Assembly: GCA_032358255.1 (NCBI GenBank)
Contig: JAULBX010029488.1
Location: 62,001-126,000, forward strand
From: Heterotrichella gracilis
Lineage: Eukaryota; Sar; Xanthophyceae; Tribonematales; Xanthonemataceae
DNA: 64,000 nucleotides
Reading direction: 5' to 3'
Shown here: positions 46,201 to 58,300 of the stretch, in pieces
Position numbering within the stretch: position 1 is the stretch's first letter
Layout of the letters: each line of letters starts with the position of its first letter
Made by a program: the position numbers and the translations under genes
Notes under the pieces: model-generated
The model's input: only the letters and a program-made list of their open reading frames with translations
What the model was told of the DNA's origin: nothing
The model's database searches: none

Positions 46201-48543
46201 GATGCCAGGCCTAGATTCCCTCCCCAAAATCCTCTCTCCCACCCACTTGCTCTTAGAAGGAGAAAGCAAGCAAAAGTACCACAGCATGCTCTTGCTCAGC
46301 ACCAGGGGGCCCAAAACCCTACCCAAACCCCCAAGTAACCAGCCTCACCTGCGTGAAGTACTGCACCATGTTCTTGCTCAGCACCAGGGCACCCCCGGAG
46401 GGGCAGGCTACCACCTGGCTGGCATCGGAGGGCAGGCGGTCAGCGGCCCAGATGCGCGGGTGTCGCTTGCCCGCCACATTCAAACTGATGGCGGACAGCG
46501 CCAGGGTGTCCTTGCGGTCGCGCAGGCGGCCCTGCCAGGTGGCGTCGCCTGACTCGTGCAGCAGCAGCAGAACGGGCTCGTTGTAGCGGTGCAGGAAAGC
46601 CAAATCGCGCACCTGCAGGTGGGTTTACTAGGGTTTTAAATAGGGTTTCGAGCAGGATTTCGATTATGGTTGGGCTTGTTGTAGCGATGCAACAAGGGCC
46701 AGCTAGCAGGGGTTCTGGTCAAGGTTGTCTTAGGGTTCTGGTCAGGGTTTTGGGGGATGCCAAGCTCAAGCTCGCTGTAACGGTGCGTGAAAAGCCAGGT
46801 AGCAGGGCCTTTGGCAGGATTTGATTCTAGTTGGGGGTTCCTCACCTCCTTGATTCCCATGATGCTTGGTTGACGGCATAGGCACAGGCTGTGAATGTGT
46901 AGGGTTTAGGGTTTTGTCAGGGTTTTGGCGAGGGTTTCCCTCACCTCCTTGATGCCCATCTTTGCCAGGTTGATGACGTAGCTGTTGCCCACTGTGGTGG
47001 CTGGGGGGTCGGTGCTGCTGCCACCACCGCCATTACCGCCACCTTCCATCATCAACCGCAGCACATCCACCTGCGTGCAACGGACACCCTCGCTAGGGCT
47101 CTTGATGCGCCACGGGGTAGAAACCCTTCACTGGGGTGCTTGATGGGACATGGGGTACAAACCCGTCACGAGGACGGCTGACCTTTCTTAGGGTTCTTTA
47201 GTGAGATGGGGGGAAAGCGTGGGGAAAAGCCATACCACCCGGACCGCAACCGCCACCACCACCACCACCGTCGCCACCACCACCACCACCACCACCACCA
47301 CCACCACCACCACCGCCGCCACCACCCACCTCCATGGCTGGCAGCAACGCCAGCTGGTGCCTGAACATGAGCACCGCCGCACACCTCCCCTGGGGATCAG
47401 CCACCACCACGGGGCCCCCAGGAAAAAGCTCCCTCCCCGTCTTCAGCGACGTGTCCCCCTCAAAGTAGTGCAGGGCGCTAGCCCGCAGGCTGAAGGTGGC
47501 GGGGCACCACTCAAGCACACACACTTTGGCATCCCTGCAGAACGTTTTCTACTAAAAAAGGCAATCACATGCAAAATACACCACATACTTTCTCCAAATT
47601 ATTGCAATACAATTTACCGAGATCGCAATCGAGCAGGGCACCACTCCAGCCACGTCCCTGCAGGAGGTGGGTGGCAGGGTGCAGAAAAATCTATGCTATG
47701 GCGGCCATAAGGTGCGCTAGTGAGTTGGTTTATCGGGGAAGGGTTTTAGCGGGTCTCAGGGCGGCGGGCATCGTTCCTTCCCGCACATACCATACCATCA
47801 GCATACCCTGGCAGGCATGTGTGCCAACGCGCTCCCTTTACGCTGGACTTGGGTGCAGTGTTTTGGGTCTAGGGTTTATGGTTGCGTGTGTAGGGTTTAG
47901 GGTTCCCACCTGAACGACAGCAGCAGCGCATCCCTGTGCGTGGTTGGCGACCTGCTGCGCAGCACTGCCAGGCTGTGCACCACACCAAACAGAGGGAACC
48001 TGCCCAGCAGCTCCAGTGTCATGCCCCCCTGCGTGCCCTCGCCCACCCTGCAACGCGCACAGCATCTGGTTAGGGACTGTAGGGTTTTAAATGCCGCGCC
48101 GTGACCCCACCACCAGGCCGATTACAACTGCAGCAATAAGGTGCCAGATCGGTTGTCTGTAACTGATACAATGCCCAGAACACATGTAACCAATACATTG
48201 CTAGGATGCAAATACGGTAATTCAGTGGGGAATCAGCGGGGGTTTGTTTCAATATGCAGGGTAGTTTTTGCTGCTCACGTGCGCACCTGGGCAGGGCTAG
48301 GGTTTGGGTCAGGTCTGCAGGACTATGTTGCTGCACCCGCCTGTGCAGGGTCAGGGTTTGGTTAGGGTCTGTAGGGTTTCCATGCCGCACGCACCTTGGC
48401 AGGTACACCTCCACTGCTGTGCCCCTCGCCACCACCAGGTTGGGGGGGGGGACCTCCCCTGTGCGCCTGTCATCGCTGTCTCCCCCTGGCAGGTGGGACA
48501 GGTAGGCGGAGGCACTGTGGGTGACGCCGCTGGGACCCAGCAC
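37206..48543 (-). CDS. CPSF1: CPSF160, cleavage and polyadenylation specificity factor subunit 1 (5' end unresolved)
   Basis: More than 20 exons encode a large beta-propeller protein that helps recognise the mRNA poly(A) signal in the nucleus. CPSF160-type segments appear in the right order: LGPSGVTHSASAYLSH and NLVVARGTAVEVY (first recognised exon), AISLNVAGKRHPRIW, RRKLD, PEVITEVPLPG, LETGEELQEVTD, LADPYVLLQL, VTACVLYTD, GEDYPCIGQLRFFEVA, REFRGPITAL, VKNFILVGDVAKGMRFV, TEFLINGSQLCFVG, HTAGLNPHAFRR and LDGEVLSLYWLLP. From 42540 downward, exons I could fix are 42045-42540, 41299-41684, 40713-41038, 40385-40498, 40048-40201, 39636-39819, 39219-39363, 38702-38886, 38206-38430, 37778-37835 and 37206-37361; those from 42045-42540 to 40713-41038 and from 40048-40201 to the end join in phase. 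Two acidic or low-complexity inserts are odd: a Thr/Ala/Gly-rich one at 42090-42440 and an Asp-rich one near 43130-43190. The first exon with the start codon is not found. Confidence 0.92.
38100..38155 (-). repeat. Echo of CPSF160 exon end (GLNPHAF)
   Basis: This copy of 38202-38250 covers an exon end plus the donor. It lies in the following intron. Confidence 0.85.
38945..38995 (-). repeat. Echo of CPSF160 exon start (EEGKQLLQL)
   Basis: This near-identical copy of about 38855-38895 carries the acceptor and exon start. It lies upstream in the intron. Confidence 0.88.
42815..42965 (-). repeat. Two echoes of a CPSF160 exon end
   Basis: The exon end around 43025-43075 (MTAMLLEVQGN) recurs at about 42828-42862 and 42918-42960 in the next intron. 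Confidence 0.8.
46270..46320 (-). repeat. Echo of CPSF160 exon end (LVLSKNMVQYF)
   Basis: This copy of about 46355-46400 lies in the following intron. Confidence 0.82.
46660..46865 (-). repeat. Echoes of two CPSF160 exon edges
   Basis: Copies of the FLHRYNEPVLL exon start (true copy about 46570-46615) lie at about 46668-46710 and 46762-46805. A copy of the next exon's end (true copy about 46940-46985) lies at about 46840-46865. One intron thus holds three partial copies from both neighbours. Confidence 0.82.
47250..47335 (-). repeat. (CCA)n microsatellite at a splice donor
   Basis: A CCA/CCG trinucleotide run, GGT on the coding strand, begins directly at the donor that follows LLPAMEV in CPSF160. 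Read through, it would add a long polyglycine stretch. Confidence 0.85.
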
Positions 48544-49960
48544 CTGGGGGGTAGGGGGAGTTGGGTTTAGGGTTTAGGGTTTAAGGGTGTGGTTGTGGGT
48601 GACCGCTGGGCCAAGCACCTGGGTTGGGTGAGACGGGGAGGGTTAGGGTTCAGAGTAGAGGGTATAAGGGTGTGGGTGTGGGTGATGCCGCTGGGGCCAA
48701 GCGCTTGGGATGGGGGGAAGGTGGTGGAATGGGGACGTGACGGAGGGGGGGTGGGTGGATGGTCACCCATATGGGTGTAAGTGTGGGCGTGGGCGTGGTT
48801 TTGGGTGTGGTGGTGGACGATAGGGCGGCACACCTGTGTTGGTGGGTGGGTGACCGCTGTATGGTGGGTGGGTGGGTGGGTGGTAATGCAAGATGGGGGA
48901 GGGCGTGCAAACGCCAAAGCAAAAGAGCTTAGTTTGATGCGCGGTATAAAGATGGCGACGAGTACAAACACACCCTATCGTAACGCTGCAGCGCCCCGAG
49001 ACGTTCACTAAGTGCAAGCATGGTGGTAGCTCATGCTAAGCATGCAGGCCCACTGCAACCGCTCGCACAGCAGTGCGTGCAACATCCAGCCATACAATAG
49101 GGAATTGTTTGCTTGGAAGATATGACTACCCAATTTTACCTCTTTGTAGATGGTTTTGATAGACTCCGTGGCTGGTTGCATCTTGGGTTCGCTGGTTACC
49201 CACCACCCAAGCCTGCTACTGTGTGCTAGAGCAGCTCTTGTACTATATCTGGAGTGCGTAAAATACCAATCCTTCAAGCTTCAAGGATAAACAGCGGAGG
49301 TTGTGTAGCTGTGGGTGATGCCGGTGACCCCTGCATGCATGCATTGCATTTGCAAATGCGATGCATGCGCCCACCAAGGTGGCAGCAGTGGCCTGACAAC
49401 AACCAGAAGAACTGCCAAATGGTGAGTATAGACCAAGGACTTTGTTATTTATCTTTGCACGAGCGCACTTCTCCAGTACAGGAGTGACTGCTGTGGGTGA
49501 AGGCAGCATGACCTCTACAGGTGCGCTTTTGATACGACCAGTGGCTAGCCCACAAAACCGGCTTAGACAACAAGCACCTTTTGAGCCGTTGCTGTTCTTC
49601 CACAGAGAAGTGGCTGCCCTTCAAAGTGGTTGGATGCGTCTTTTAGAAAAACTTTTATTAAATTTAAACCGAAATTACTTTGATTTATTTATCGTCCGAA
49701 AAAACAGCTTCCTTTGTAGCCTCGCAAGGTTGAAGTGCAGCAGCCACCTACATAAACTGGTTATGCTTCCGCTACAGGGGTTTAGAACAACCTTTGGGTT
49801 GCTGATCCAGATCCTTGGTGGGTGTGTTTAGGCTGTTGTTTACCTGTTGCAGGCGCCAGGCAAGCCCTGATCCATAACACCTTCTGGCTGGCTTCAATTT
49901 TGAACGATGGTGCAACAGCAGGAGACATGAGCTAGACTGGCACTCCTCCTGGCAACCACA
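48544..49960. promoter_or_regulatory. Divergent region between CPSF160 and GT31
   Basis: This must contain the missing first exon and promoter of CPSF160 and the promoter of GT31. Echoes of the first recognised CPSF160 exon start (LGPSGVTH; LGPSGITH-like) lie at about 48598-48622 and 48682-48712. Bases 48720-48890 are G/T-rich simple sequence. A TGCATGCA run lies at about 49331-49345. No further gene is supported. Confidence 0.45.
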
Positions 49961-52900
49961 ATGCGGAGAAGGCGGGACAGGGTTGGCTGGAAACAAGTGT
50001 ACTGGGTTTTCCCAGGCCTCATTGCCCTTGTCACACTCTTTGCTTACAGCCGGTCGGCTGACCAGTCTAGGAGCATACACCTGATCTCCCATGGCCTCTT
50101 GGAAGCCCAGTTCAGCAACTGCACGGGCCAGTCGCCTGCAATCACACTCCCAGAGCCTTGCAACTGCAGCGAGGCGGTCGAGGCAGCCCTCCACAACCAC
50201 ACCCACTCGCTGCCACAGCTGGAGTCCCCCCCCCCCCCAGTGGACGTGAAAGCCGAGGCCATAACCGATGACCCGCTCACCGCAATAGAGAAGCTGGAAC
50301 CTATCTTCCTGTTCGTCGGGATCCTATCGGGCAGGGGCTACCGCCACAGGAGGCTTGCGGTGAGGGAAGCATGGGCCAACAAGGCGCAGATCAGCGGCAT
50401 CTCGGTGTGCAAGTTCATCCTCAGCGACGACGAGCGCACGCCCCAGGTTCAGAAGGAGCTGGACATGCACAAAGACATTGTCTTTGTGAAGGAGAAAACC
50501 AACTACAAGAGCATCCTCTACAAGACCTACTTTGTGCTGGAGCACGCCGTGCGCCATTACAACGTCAAGTTCATCCTCAAGACAGACGACGACGCCTTTG
50601 TCAACGTGCCCTCACTCATGGACGAGCTGCGGTCCAACTGCGAGCACCCAGACTGCGTCAACGAGCGGCTGTATATGGGCAGGATGGCCAGGCATAGCGA
50701 GGTGCTGTTGCAGCCTGGGCACAAGTGGAATAACATGGTGTTCCACAACCACACCGGGCTCAAGACCTACCCCAACTATATGATGGGTGGAGGCTATGTG
50801 CTGTCAGGTAAGCATATGCGTGAATACCCTGATCCCAGCTTTGTGTGTGCACCAACCTCTCTACCTTGCTCATCTGCCAGATCCTGGTTGCAAACAAGCG
50901 TCAAGCTCTGGTGATGCATATCAATGCGTCATGGCATTGGGTTATTCCTGGGACAGCTGTCATTGCAACTACTCTGTATGCAACTACCGCAGCCAATCCG
51001 CAAGTCCTCTGTCAGCTTAGAGCAACAACACAAGTCTGCATCACTGCTTTAAAATCCGAGCCGATTTTGGGGGGTCAGTCACAGCAAAAGAGGGTCTGCG
51101 ATGTGCTTGCAGGTTGTGCTTCCAGGTTGCCTGCCCCTGCTCTGAGCACCGATTTGCAAAGGCCCATACTTTAACCCCTCTCCACAGCACCCTGTGGCCA
51201 CCCGGTTCCTAGCTACCAACACCCATCACACCACACACACTACACCACACCCTCCACACCACACACACTACACCACCTTGTGCAAAAGCACACACACCAC
51301 CTTGGAGAGAACACACACACCATACCCACAGCACACACACACACCCTCCCAGGCGATGTCTCCCGCACCCTTGTGGACGTCAACTCCAAGATGAAGCTCA
51401 AGTTCACGCCCATCGAGGACGCGACAGTGGGGTTCTGGCTGATGTCCATGGACCTGCGCCACATAGACAACCCGCGCTTCTTCACGTGGGCAACGCCCTG
51501 CTGCTTCAAGGCACCCGTGCGAAAGGAGGGGCAGCGAATAGTCACCAGGTGCGCAGCAGGGTACTAGTTCCGGGGACACACATGGCCATACCAGTACCAC
51601 TGGTTACAGTGCGCATTCATTTCACTTAGTCACTTGTGACGTAGCGTGGAAGTGCGGCTAGCGGCACACTTGGTTGACCATCATCGGCCACACTGGAAAC
51701 AGCGGTTTTGACAAGGCCTTGGCTCTCCTGGGGTGAGGCATGCTTAGCAATGCTGACCCCAAGGGAGGGTGGGGAGGGGGTTTGAGGGTTGGGAACCATG
51801 GCTGGGGATGATACCAGATATATAAACAACTCTAACCTGAAGAATGCAACTCTTTTTCATTAGAGAAAAAGCACCAGCATATGCCACGCCGACGGCATGG
51901 CTTAATAACACATCGGCAGCAACCACTTTGCCCTGGTGTATGGAAGACGTCAAGACAAGTTGACAACAAAAGGGTTGAGGGTTCAGGGTCGAGTGACACC
52001 TCAACCTGCTTCCCACCCCCAGGTTCCAGCTTGCTGACGAGTTTGAGAAGGACCTTTGCTCCAACGAGCCCTGGCTCATCCTGCACAAGATCGACTCGCC
52101 CACCAAGATGCGCTACGTGGGCAACAGGGTGGCGCAGTGCGTGAAGGAGGACCACGCGCCAGCTGGCTCGCCGGGGGAGGAGGGGAAGGGCAAGGAGGGG
52201 GAGGCAAAGCAAGGTGGGTGGGCAAGGGACTCAGAGGGGGAGGGTGGAGTGGAAGGGGGGAGGCGAAGCAGGGTGGGCGTGTGGGCAGAGGCAAGGGTAA
52301 TAAGATAATCCGAATGGTCCTATTATCTTACTACCCTTGGCAGAGGGTGCGGGACATGGGGATGCCAGGGTATCAGGTGGGGACGGTTCCTGCCAAGGTA
52401 TGCTGGCATAATAATTGATTCCTTTACTAGGTGTTGCCTGGTACTAGGTGTTGCCTGGCGGTGTTGCACTGCGTCTGGTGAGGCGCTGCGCTGGGCTGGT
52501 GCTGGCGCGCTTGCATGGGTTGCCATTGGTTGGGAGAGGGGTGTTTCGCGCTGACTTGTGCGGCAGGGTGTGGTGCGGTGGGTGTAGGGGAGTGTGATAC
52601 GTATCTGTATGCATGTATTTGGGTTACATACAAACCCAAACTCTTAGGGTTAGTCTAAGCCTTCAAGGAGACAGCTCAGATGCTGTTGCTGGTGTTGGTT
52701 TGGTAGGGAGTTTGCATGCAGATCCGCCCAAAGATCTCCTGCAATGGGCTGCACACTCCACCCTCGCCGCAACTCAGCAGCACTCACCGCATCAGTCAGG
52801 GTTATAGTGGATGACTTTGCCAAGTCTGTCCTCGTTTACTCCCCCCCGTCCCCTCACCACCCCTTCCTCCCCTTGCAGCCGACGCCACCCTCTCCGATGA

Positions 52901-53243
52901 CTCCATCAAGCCCCTCATCCTCACCCAGACCAACCCCAACACCGAGGTCACGGCGCGGGAGGCCCTGCAACAGCAGGAGCAGCAGCAGAAAGCGGAGCAG
53001 CAAAAGGCTGCGCAGCAAAACGCCGCGCTGCTGCAGAAAGCGGAGGAGGAAAAAGCCGCGCAGGAAGCCGCCGCGCAGCAGCAGAAAGCTGAGGAGCAAA
53101 AAGCCGCGCAGCAAAACGCGGCGCAGCTTTTGCAGAAGCCCGAGGAGCATCCTGTGGAGCCCCAGAAAGCAGACGCAGCGGGTGGGGAGCAGCAGCAAAC
53201 GGCGGCCAGCAGGCGGTTACAGCAGCAACCGCGGCCGTTGTAG
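49961..53243 (+). CDS. GT31 beta-1,3-galactosyltransferase with Q/A/E-rich tail
   Basis: Exons 49961-50807, 51353-51548, 52023-52213 and 52879-53243 agree in phase and give 532 aa. A type II membrane anchor (about residues 14-30, VFPGLIALVTLFAY) follows a basic cytosolic start, typical of Golgi enzymes. The GT31 catalytic region has RRLAVREAW (about 129), the metal-binding TDDDAF (about 207), MMGGGYVLSG (about 275) and EDATVGFWL (about 303). Several NxT/S glycosylation sites occur near the N terminus. GT31 enzymes transfer galactose or related sugars to glycans or hydroxyproline-rich proteins; the acceptor here is unknown. The C-terminal ~90 residues are repeats of Gln, Ala, Glu and Lys (QQKAEQQKAAQQNAA-like), a predicted coiled coil that I do not know from GT31. 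Confidence 0.92.
51225..51350 (+). repeat. CA-rich simple repeat in GT31 intron 1
   Basis: CACACA and ACACC repeats run up to the intron 1 acceptor at 51352. Confidence 0.8.
52291..52342. repeat. Intronic hairpin in GT31 intron 3
   Basis: Arms of about 19 bp (CAAGGGTAATAAGATAAT and a near-perfect inverted copy) flank a loop of about 12 nt. It lies in intron 3. Confidence 0.85.
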
Positions 53244-55301
53244 TGCGGGTTTAGGGGAAGCGGGGGGGACGTGGGATTTGGTTATTCAGGGACCCTTGGG
53301 GAGGGTTTTCATTGTTGGGGTAGTCTCACATCGGCGCTCAATCCTGCGCCGCATTGCGGTTGCTGGTTCTCTTTCTCTTTTCGGCAGCAGCTGTTGACTT
53401 GGCAGCAGCAGCGGCACACATAGGGGCGCTGGGGATTAGTCCACGGGGGTCTTCACAGCTTTTAGGGTTTAGGGTGCCACTGCGCACCCGCACAAAACTC
53501 AACACACGGGAACGAACCCCAATTTAGCAGGAACACTAGTAGTAGTTTACCACCAGGTTGCAGGAGCGGACTATTCTTATTCTTACCTCTGCCTTGAATA
53601 TATATGCATCTGGGTGTAGGGTGTAGGGTTTGCCTTGTGCCATTTCCCCAGGAGCACAGTAGTTGACGTGGGTGCCTAGGATTTTGCCTAGGGTTAGGGC
53701 TGGATGTGAGATGCCCCGCCCTTGGCAGGCAACCCCATGCTGGCAGTTACTGTACCTGTTTCAGACGCCTTTGTGATATCAGGTCCAGACCCTACCTAGT
53801 CTAGGGCATAGTGGACGCATGACACTGCAAAGTACGCAGCATCTGAGTCTGTCTCGGACCGGGGTGTGACTGAAGTTCAAGAGTGAGACTCTTTCAAGCC
53901 ACTGCATTTAATGATTTATCAATGAGTCAGTTAGACTGCGCGGTGGCAAACCACACGATCATTTGCCTTGCCTTGCGAGGCACACCAAGTGAAAGTGTAC
54001 ATACGAAGCATCGAGTGCGTGCTGTCCAGTAACGCCTGACTCAGAGCTCTGAGCAGTGCGTCACTGAGCAGTCATTCGAGCTCGGCCGATCATGTCAGAC
54101 AGTACTGGTCTGGACTAGTTTGAGACTCTAGAAAGACAGAAAGGGGATGCACAGCAGTGCTTGAAATGTATCATATTATTAATTAACCCTTAAAGGCACG
54201 AAAGGGTTGATGCTGAGTGTAATTGTAACAAATGAGACAGCAACCTCTGTATGCATGTACGCATGTGTATCGGATTTTAGGTTATTAGTAACCTGATTGC
54301 GCAAAAAACCTTGGTATGTGGCAGTCCAACAAACGACATAATTTGTAACGGAATGAATTTGTGAGTAGTGTTCACCTAGATTATGTCCTCATGAGGACTC
54401 CTAAGGAATCATAAGGATTGAATATTGATTACACAATCTACAGTACGTACAAACAACACCAAGAAGAGGGGGACACTGCACGACATTCGTCACGGGCCTG
54501 CTGCAGGCTCTGCATTGGCTCACCCCAAAGTACCACGAGGTTTCAAAAACTGGCAACCGCTGCTAGGATACACGGCATTGCAATGATACATGTGCAGCAA
54601 GATATTTGCAGACGCACATGCTCAGCAAAGTTTGCAGGAACGCAGATCAGTTGGACTCGCCCGTAGAGCCCATCCCCCACTGCCAACACAGCCATGCACC
54701 CGGACGTTCAAGGTGCAGGTGTGTGGACGCCTGAGAGCACCGCCAAAATGACATAGACCATTAGAAGAAGCATTGGCCACCACGTTGTTCCAAAACCAGT
54801 TTAAAACATCCATCACCAAGCTACTCTACCATTATAAAAAGAAGCACAATCACCCCCATATGGAAAGTCCACGTACAGGCGCTGATCACCATATGCTCAC
54901 AGACCACTCATAGCAAACCATGCCGGTGACTAGGGATCATCAAACAAAATACCAAAAAACAAAACATCATTTCATCGCCCAGCTCTCTCTACATAAATAT
55001 ACCCCTTGACCACGGTGCCCACCCGATGCCACCCCTCCTCCTGTGTCCCATTCCTCCCCAGTGGCGCATAATGGTAAGTGATTATAAAAGGCGCACCATG
55101 GTAAGTGATTAAAAAAGGCGCATGCAATCTGCGCTCGATCCAAAAAACCTTTCCAGGACCTGTAATTGGATGTGCACTTCAGCAAAATGGTGCATGCATT
55201 ATGTGCTTGGTTAGACGCCTTTCTAGGACCTGTGCTTGTATCTGCATTCCAGCTTTAAAGCGCCATGATTGCCTTGACCACCCCTGCCCCCTCACACCGG
55301 C
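53244..55301. other. Convergent intergenic stretch, nothing recognised
   Basis: This covers the 3' flanks of GT31 and the multi-span protein. I see no gene. Isolated telomere-like GGGTTTAGGG lies near 53460 and TGTAGGGTGTAGGGTTT near 53613. Most of the stretch is AT-richer than the genes. Confidence 0.5.
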
Positions 55302-58300
55302 TTACACCGGCCCCCATGCGCCTACCGCCCGCACCCCGTGCACGTACCCCACCCACACCACGCTCAGCCACACAGGGCTGGTCAGCGCCAGCATGGCAGC
55401 ATGCCACTGGCTCATGGCCACAGACGCCTCCATGATGGCCCTGGGGGAAAAGAAAAAGTAAATTAAGGATAACATTATATATAATATTACAATACTTATT
55501 GTAATATTATTATCTATTTGAGTACCCGCCACTGGCCCATGGCCACACGAGGAGAACAATGTTAATATATCAATTAATAAGTAGTGATAAGGTGAGTACC
55601 CAAAAGCATCTAATGCGCACAGACGCCTCCATGATGGGGAAAAGAAAGAGACTCAAATTGAGAATCAAAATGAGAATGAGGACACGGATGATGGCGATGA
55701 TGAAAACTAAGTATGATATGTACCAGCAGCAATTCTTACTCAATTTGCGCAAAAAGAAAAGGAGCAGTACATACACCATGCTACACTTAAGAAAAACAGG
55801 TGGGTCAGCGAGTGGATCAACATCAGGCGCACCTGGGGAAGTCCCATTGGTGAACTGCAGATGCGCAATTTAGGATTTAGGGTTTAGGGTTAAGCTCACC
55901 TGGGGGATCCCCGTTGGGGCGGCCCGCCCCCCTCCATCCCCGCAAGGTACGCCAGCCTTGCCCGCCTCTCCCTCATGTACTGCAGCACCGAGGGGACCAA
56001 AAAACCCACCACGCAGTTTGTGAAAGTGATGAGGGTCACGCACGCCTGGCTGCCTCCCCAGGAGTCGAACTCCTCCCCTGGCCCCCCTTCTACCGAGGCC
56101 AGGAGGTGCGCTAGGGTGTTGGCTTCGGTGAAGAGGTGCCGGAACTCTGCCCCGGTGCAGGGCCTGGCACGTAGGGCGATTGCGCAGTTGTGGCTGTTGA
56201 GCCCCGCGGCTACCAGCACAAGGCCCACCTGAAAAGAAGAAATAAAATTAAGAGAATAGTGGAAATAAATAATGACAGGGGGGTTGTACTTGAGGGACAT
56301 CCGTTTAATACAGGAAAACCCTACCACAGACCCTACAGCCTAAACAGAATCCCCAATACAAGCCCCACCTGTCCGACCAGGAAGAGCTCCAAGGGGGGAT
56401 TATACATGAGCGGCAGGATGACTATCCACGTGGCGATGGCTGCTGTGTTGAAGGCAACAGTGGGGCCGCAGGGGCGCTTGAGGCTGTACGCCCAGTATGG
56501 CCCCATGAGGCGGCCTAGGTAGTAGTTGAGGGTGTAGGTGGCGACCTGGGGTTGAGAGGAGGGCTTAAGGCTTAGGGTTTAGGTAGTAGTTGAGGGTGTA
56601 GGTGGCGACCTGGGGTGGGAGGAGGGTTTGGGGTTTATAGTTTAGGGTTTAGGTAGTAGTTGAGGGTGTAGGTGGCGACCTGGGGTGGGGAAGAGGATTT
56701 AGCAGGGAGAGAGGGGGGATGAACAAAGGGTGCAGGCGGCAAGCCGTGTGCGTTGGGGGGGTATGGCTTCGGCATTGGTGTATGCGCTTATCAATAAACC
56801 ACTGCCACACGCTGGGCCTGCCTAGGCCACTGTGGTAGGGTTTCCACTGGACCAGCAGGGTTGTGCGTCCGACCCATAGGGTTTTGCATTGGACCAGTAG
56901 GGTTTTGCATGAGACCACCACCAATCTTTTATACCGAGCATATACCAGAGTCCAGGGTTGAGGGTTTAGGGTTTAGGGTTTCGCGGCGCACCTGCCGCCA
57001 GTCCCTGTACCTCGCACACACCAAGGTATAAGGTTTAGGGTTTAGGGTTTAGGGTTTCGCAGCGCACCTGCAGCCAGTCCCTGTACCGCGCATACACCCT
57101 TGGGCAGTACACGTTGAATGCCGTGAGTAGGAACAGGTAGGCGGCATCTGCCACGTGCACCACAGCCGCCCACTTGAAGCGTCGCTCCTCTGACCCACCG
57201 GCGTACCTGCACCCCGGTGGACGGGGTCTTAGAACTCTACGATATAAACATTTTTTATTAATATAACTTTAGTGTTTCATGTTCTTTAATATTTGAATTT
57301 CAGGCCATTAGACAACCCCGAACTATGATATGTAGGCGTATAACTATCCCCAGGATTCAGGTTATGAAAGACAAGACCATCTCCCGACTCACCACCCACC
57401 ATCCCCCAACACTCACTTGGGTGCGGCGCCACCCTGCATCTGAGCAGTGTCCAGGAAAGATAGAGCTGCCAGGAGGTTGCTGACAACACACATATGAGCG
57501 CGTGAGTGTGGTCCTTGCCCCCCCCACCACCCATGACGCATGCACCATCCCCCATTATGTGCCCAACTCCCACCACCCACCACCACCACCCACAACATAT
57601 GCACCATCCCCCTTCATGGTTCCATCCCCATCCCCCCACCACTCACTCTGGTGCGGCTTCCCACTGCCTCCTAGCTATGACCAGGAACAGGAGCGCTGCC
57701 AGCAGGTTTCCTGCGGCGTCCGTCCATCGCAGGCGCGCAACCCTTAGGGTCTGGAACCGGGCCTCAAGGGAGGGGCTCTCAAGGGACAGGTACAGGGAGG
57801 TCTTGAAGCGCTGCGGGTGGGAGGTGGGAGGGGTGTGGGGGGGGTACTGTCTCGAGGGGTGGGTACTGCAAGGGGTGGGTACTGTGCAGCGCAGGCGCGC
57901 AACCCTTAGGGTCTGGAACCGCATTTCCATTGACAGGTAGAGGGAGGGGTGTGTGGGAGGAAAGCACCGCCACAAGGGCGCCAGCAGTAAGGCAGGTGGT
58001 CACGTGGATACAATGGGAGTACTAGATGGAACAAGGGGACACGTTTATATCAACGGTGCAGGAGAGATGCTGATGCACCCCATGCGCCTTGCCATCACAG
58101 CTACTTGCCCAAACTTGACAAGGATCTTGAAAATCACGCTGAGATAAACCTTGACGAATGGCTTGGCAAGCAGATCTGCACAGTCTGAAGCCCAGATACG
58201 GAGCCCACAGGGGTCTGCTTCGGTGGTTGTTGCTTCAAACACGCATGCATGCATATGCACCCAGTGAACCTGCAAGGTAAGTTGCTGGTCGAGTGCCACT

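Noticed and set aside
47166-47524. Polyglycine or polytryptophan proteins
   Set aside because: They are produced by reading through the GGT/TGG repeat that lies in the intron after the donor.
48720-49020. First exon and start codon of CPSF160
   Set aside because: ATG candidates near 48776 and 49021 either read echo sequence or hit stops, so none could be joined in phase with confidence.
52744-53397. 217-aa Arg/Ser-rich frame resembling an SR protein
   Set aside because: It is the wrong frame of the GT31 last exon; the +1 frame is open, Gln/Ala/Glu-rich and joins exon 3 in phase.
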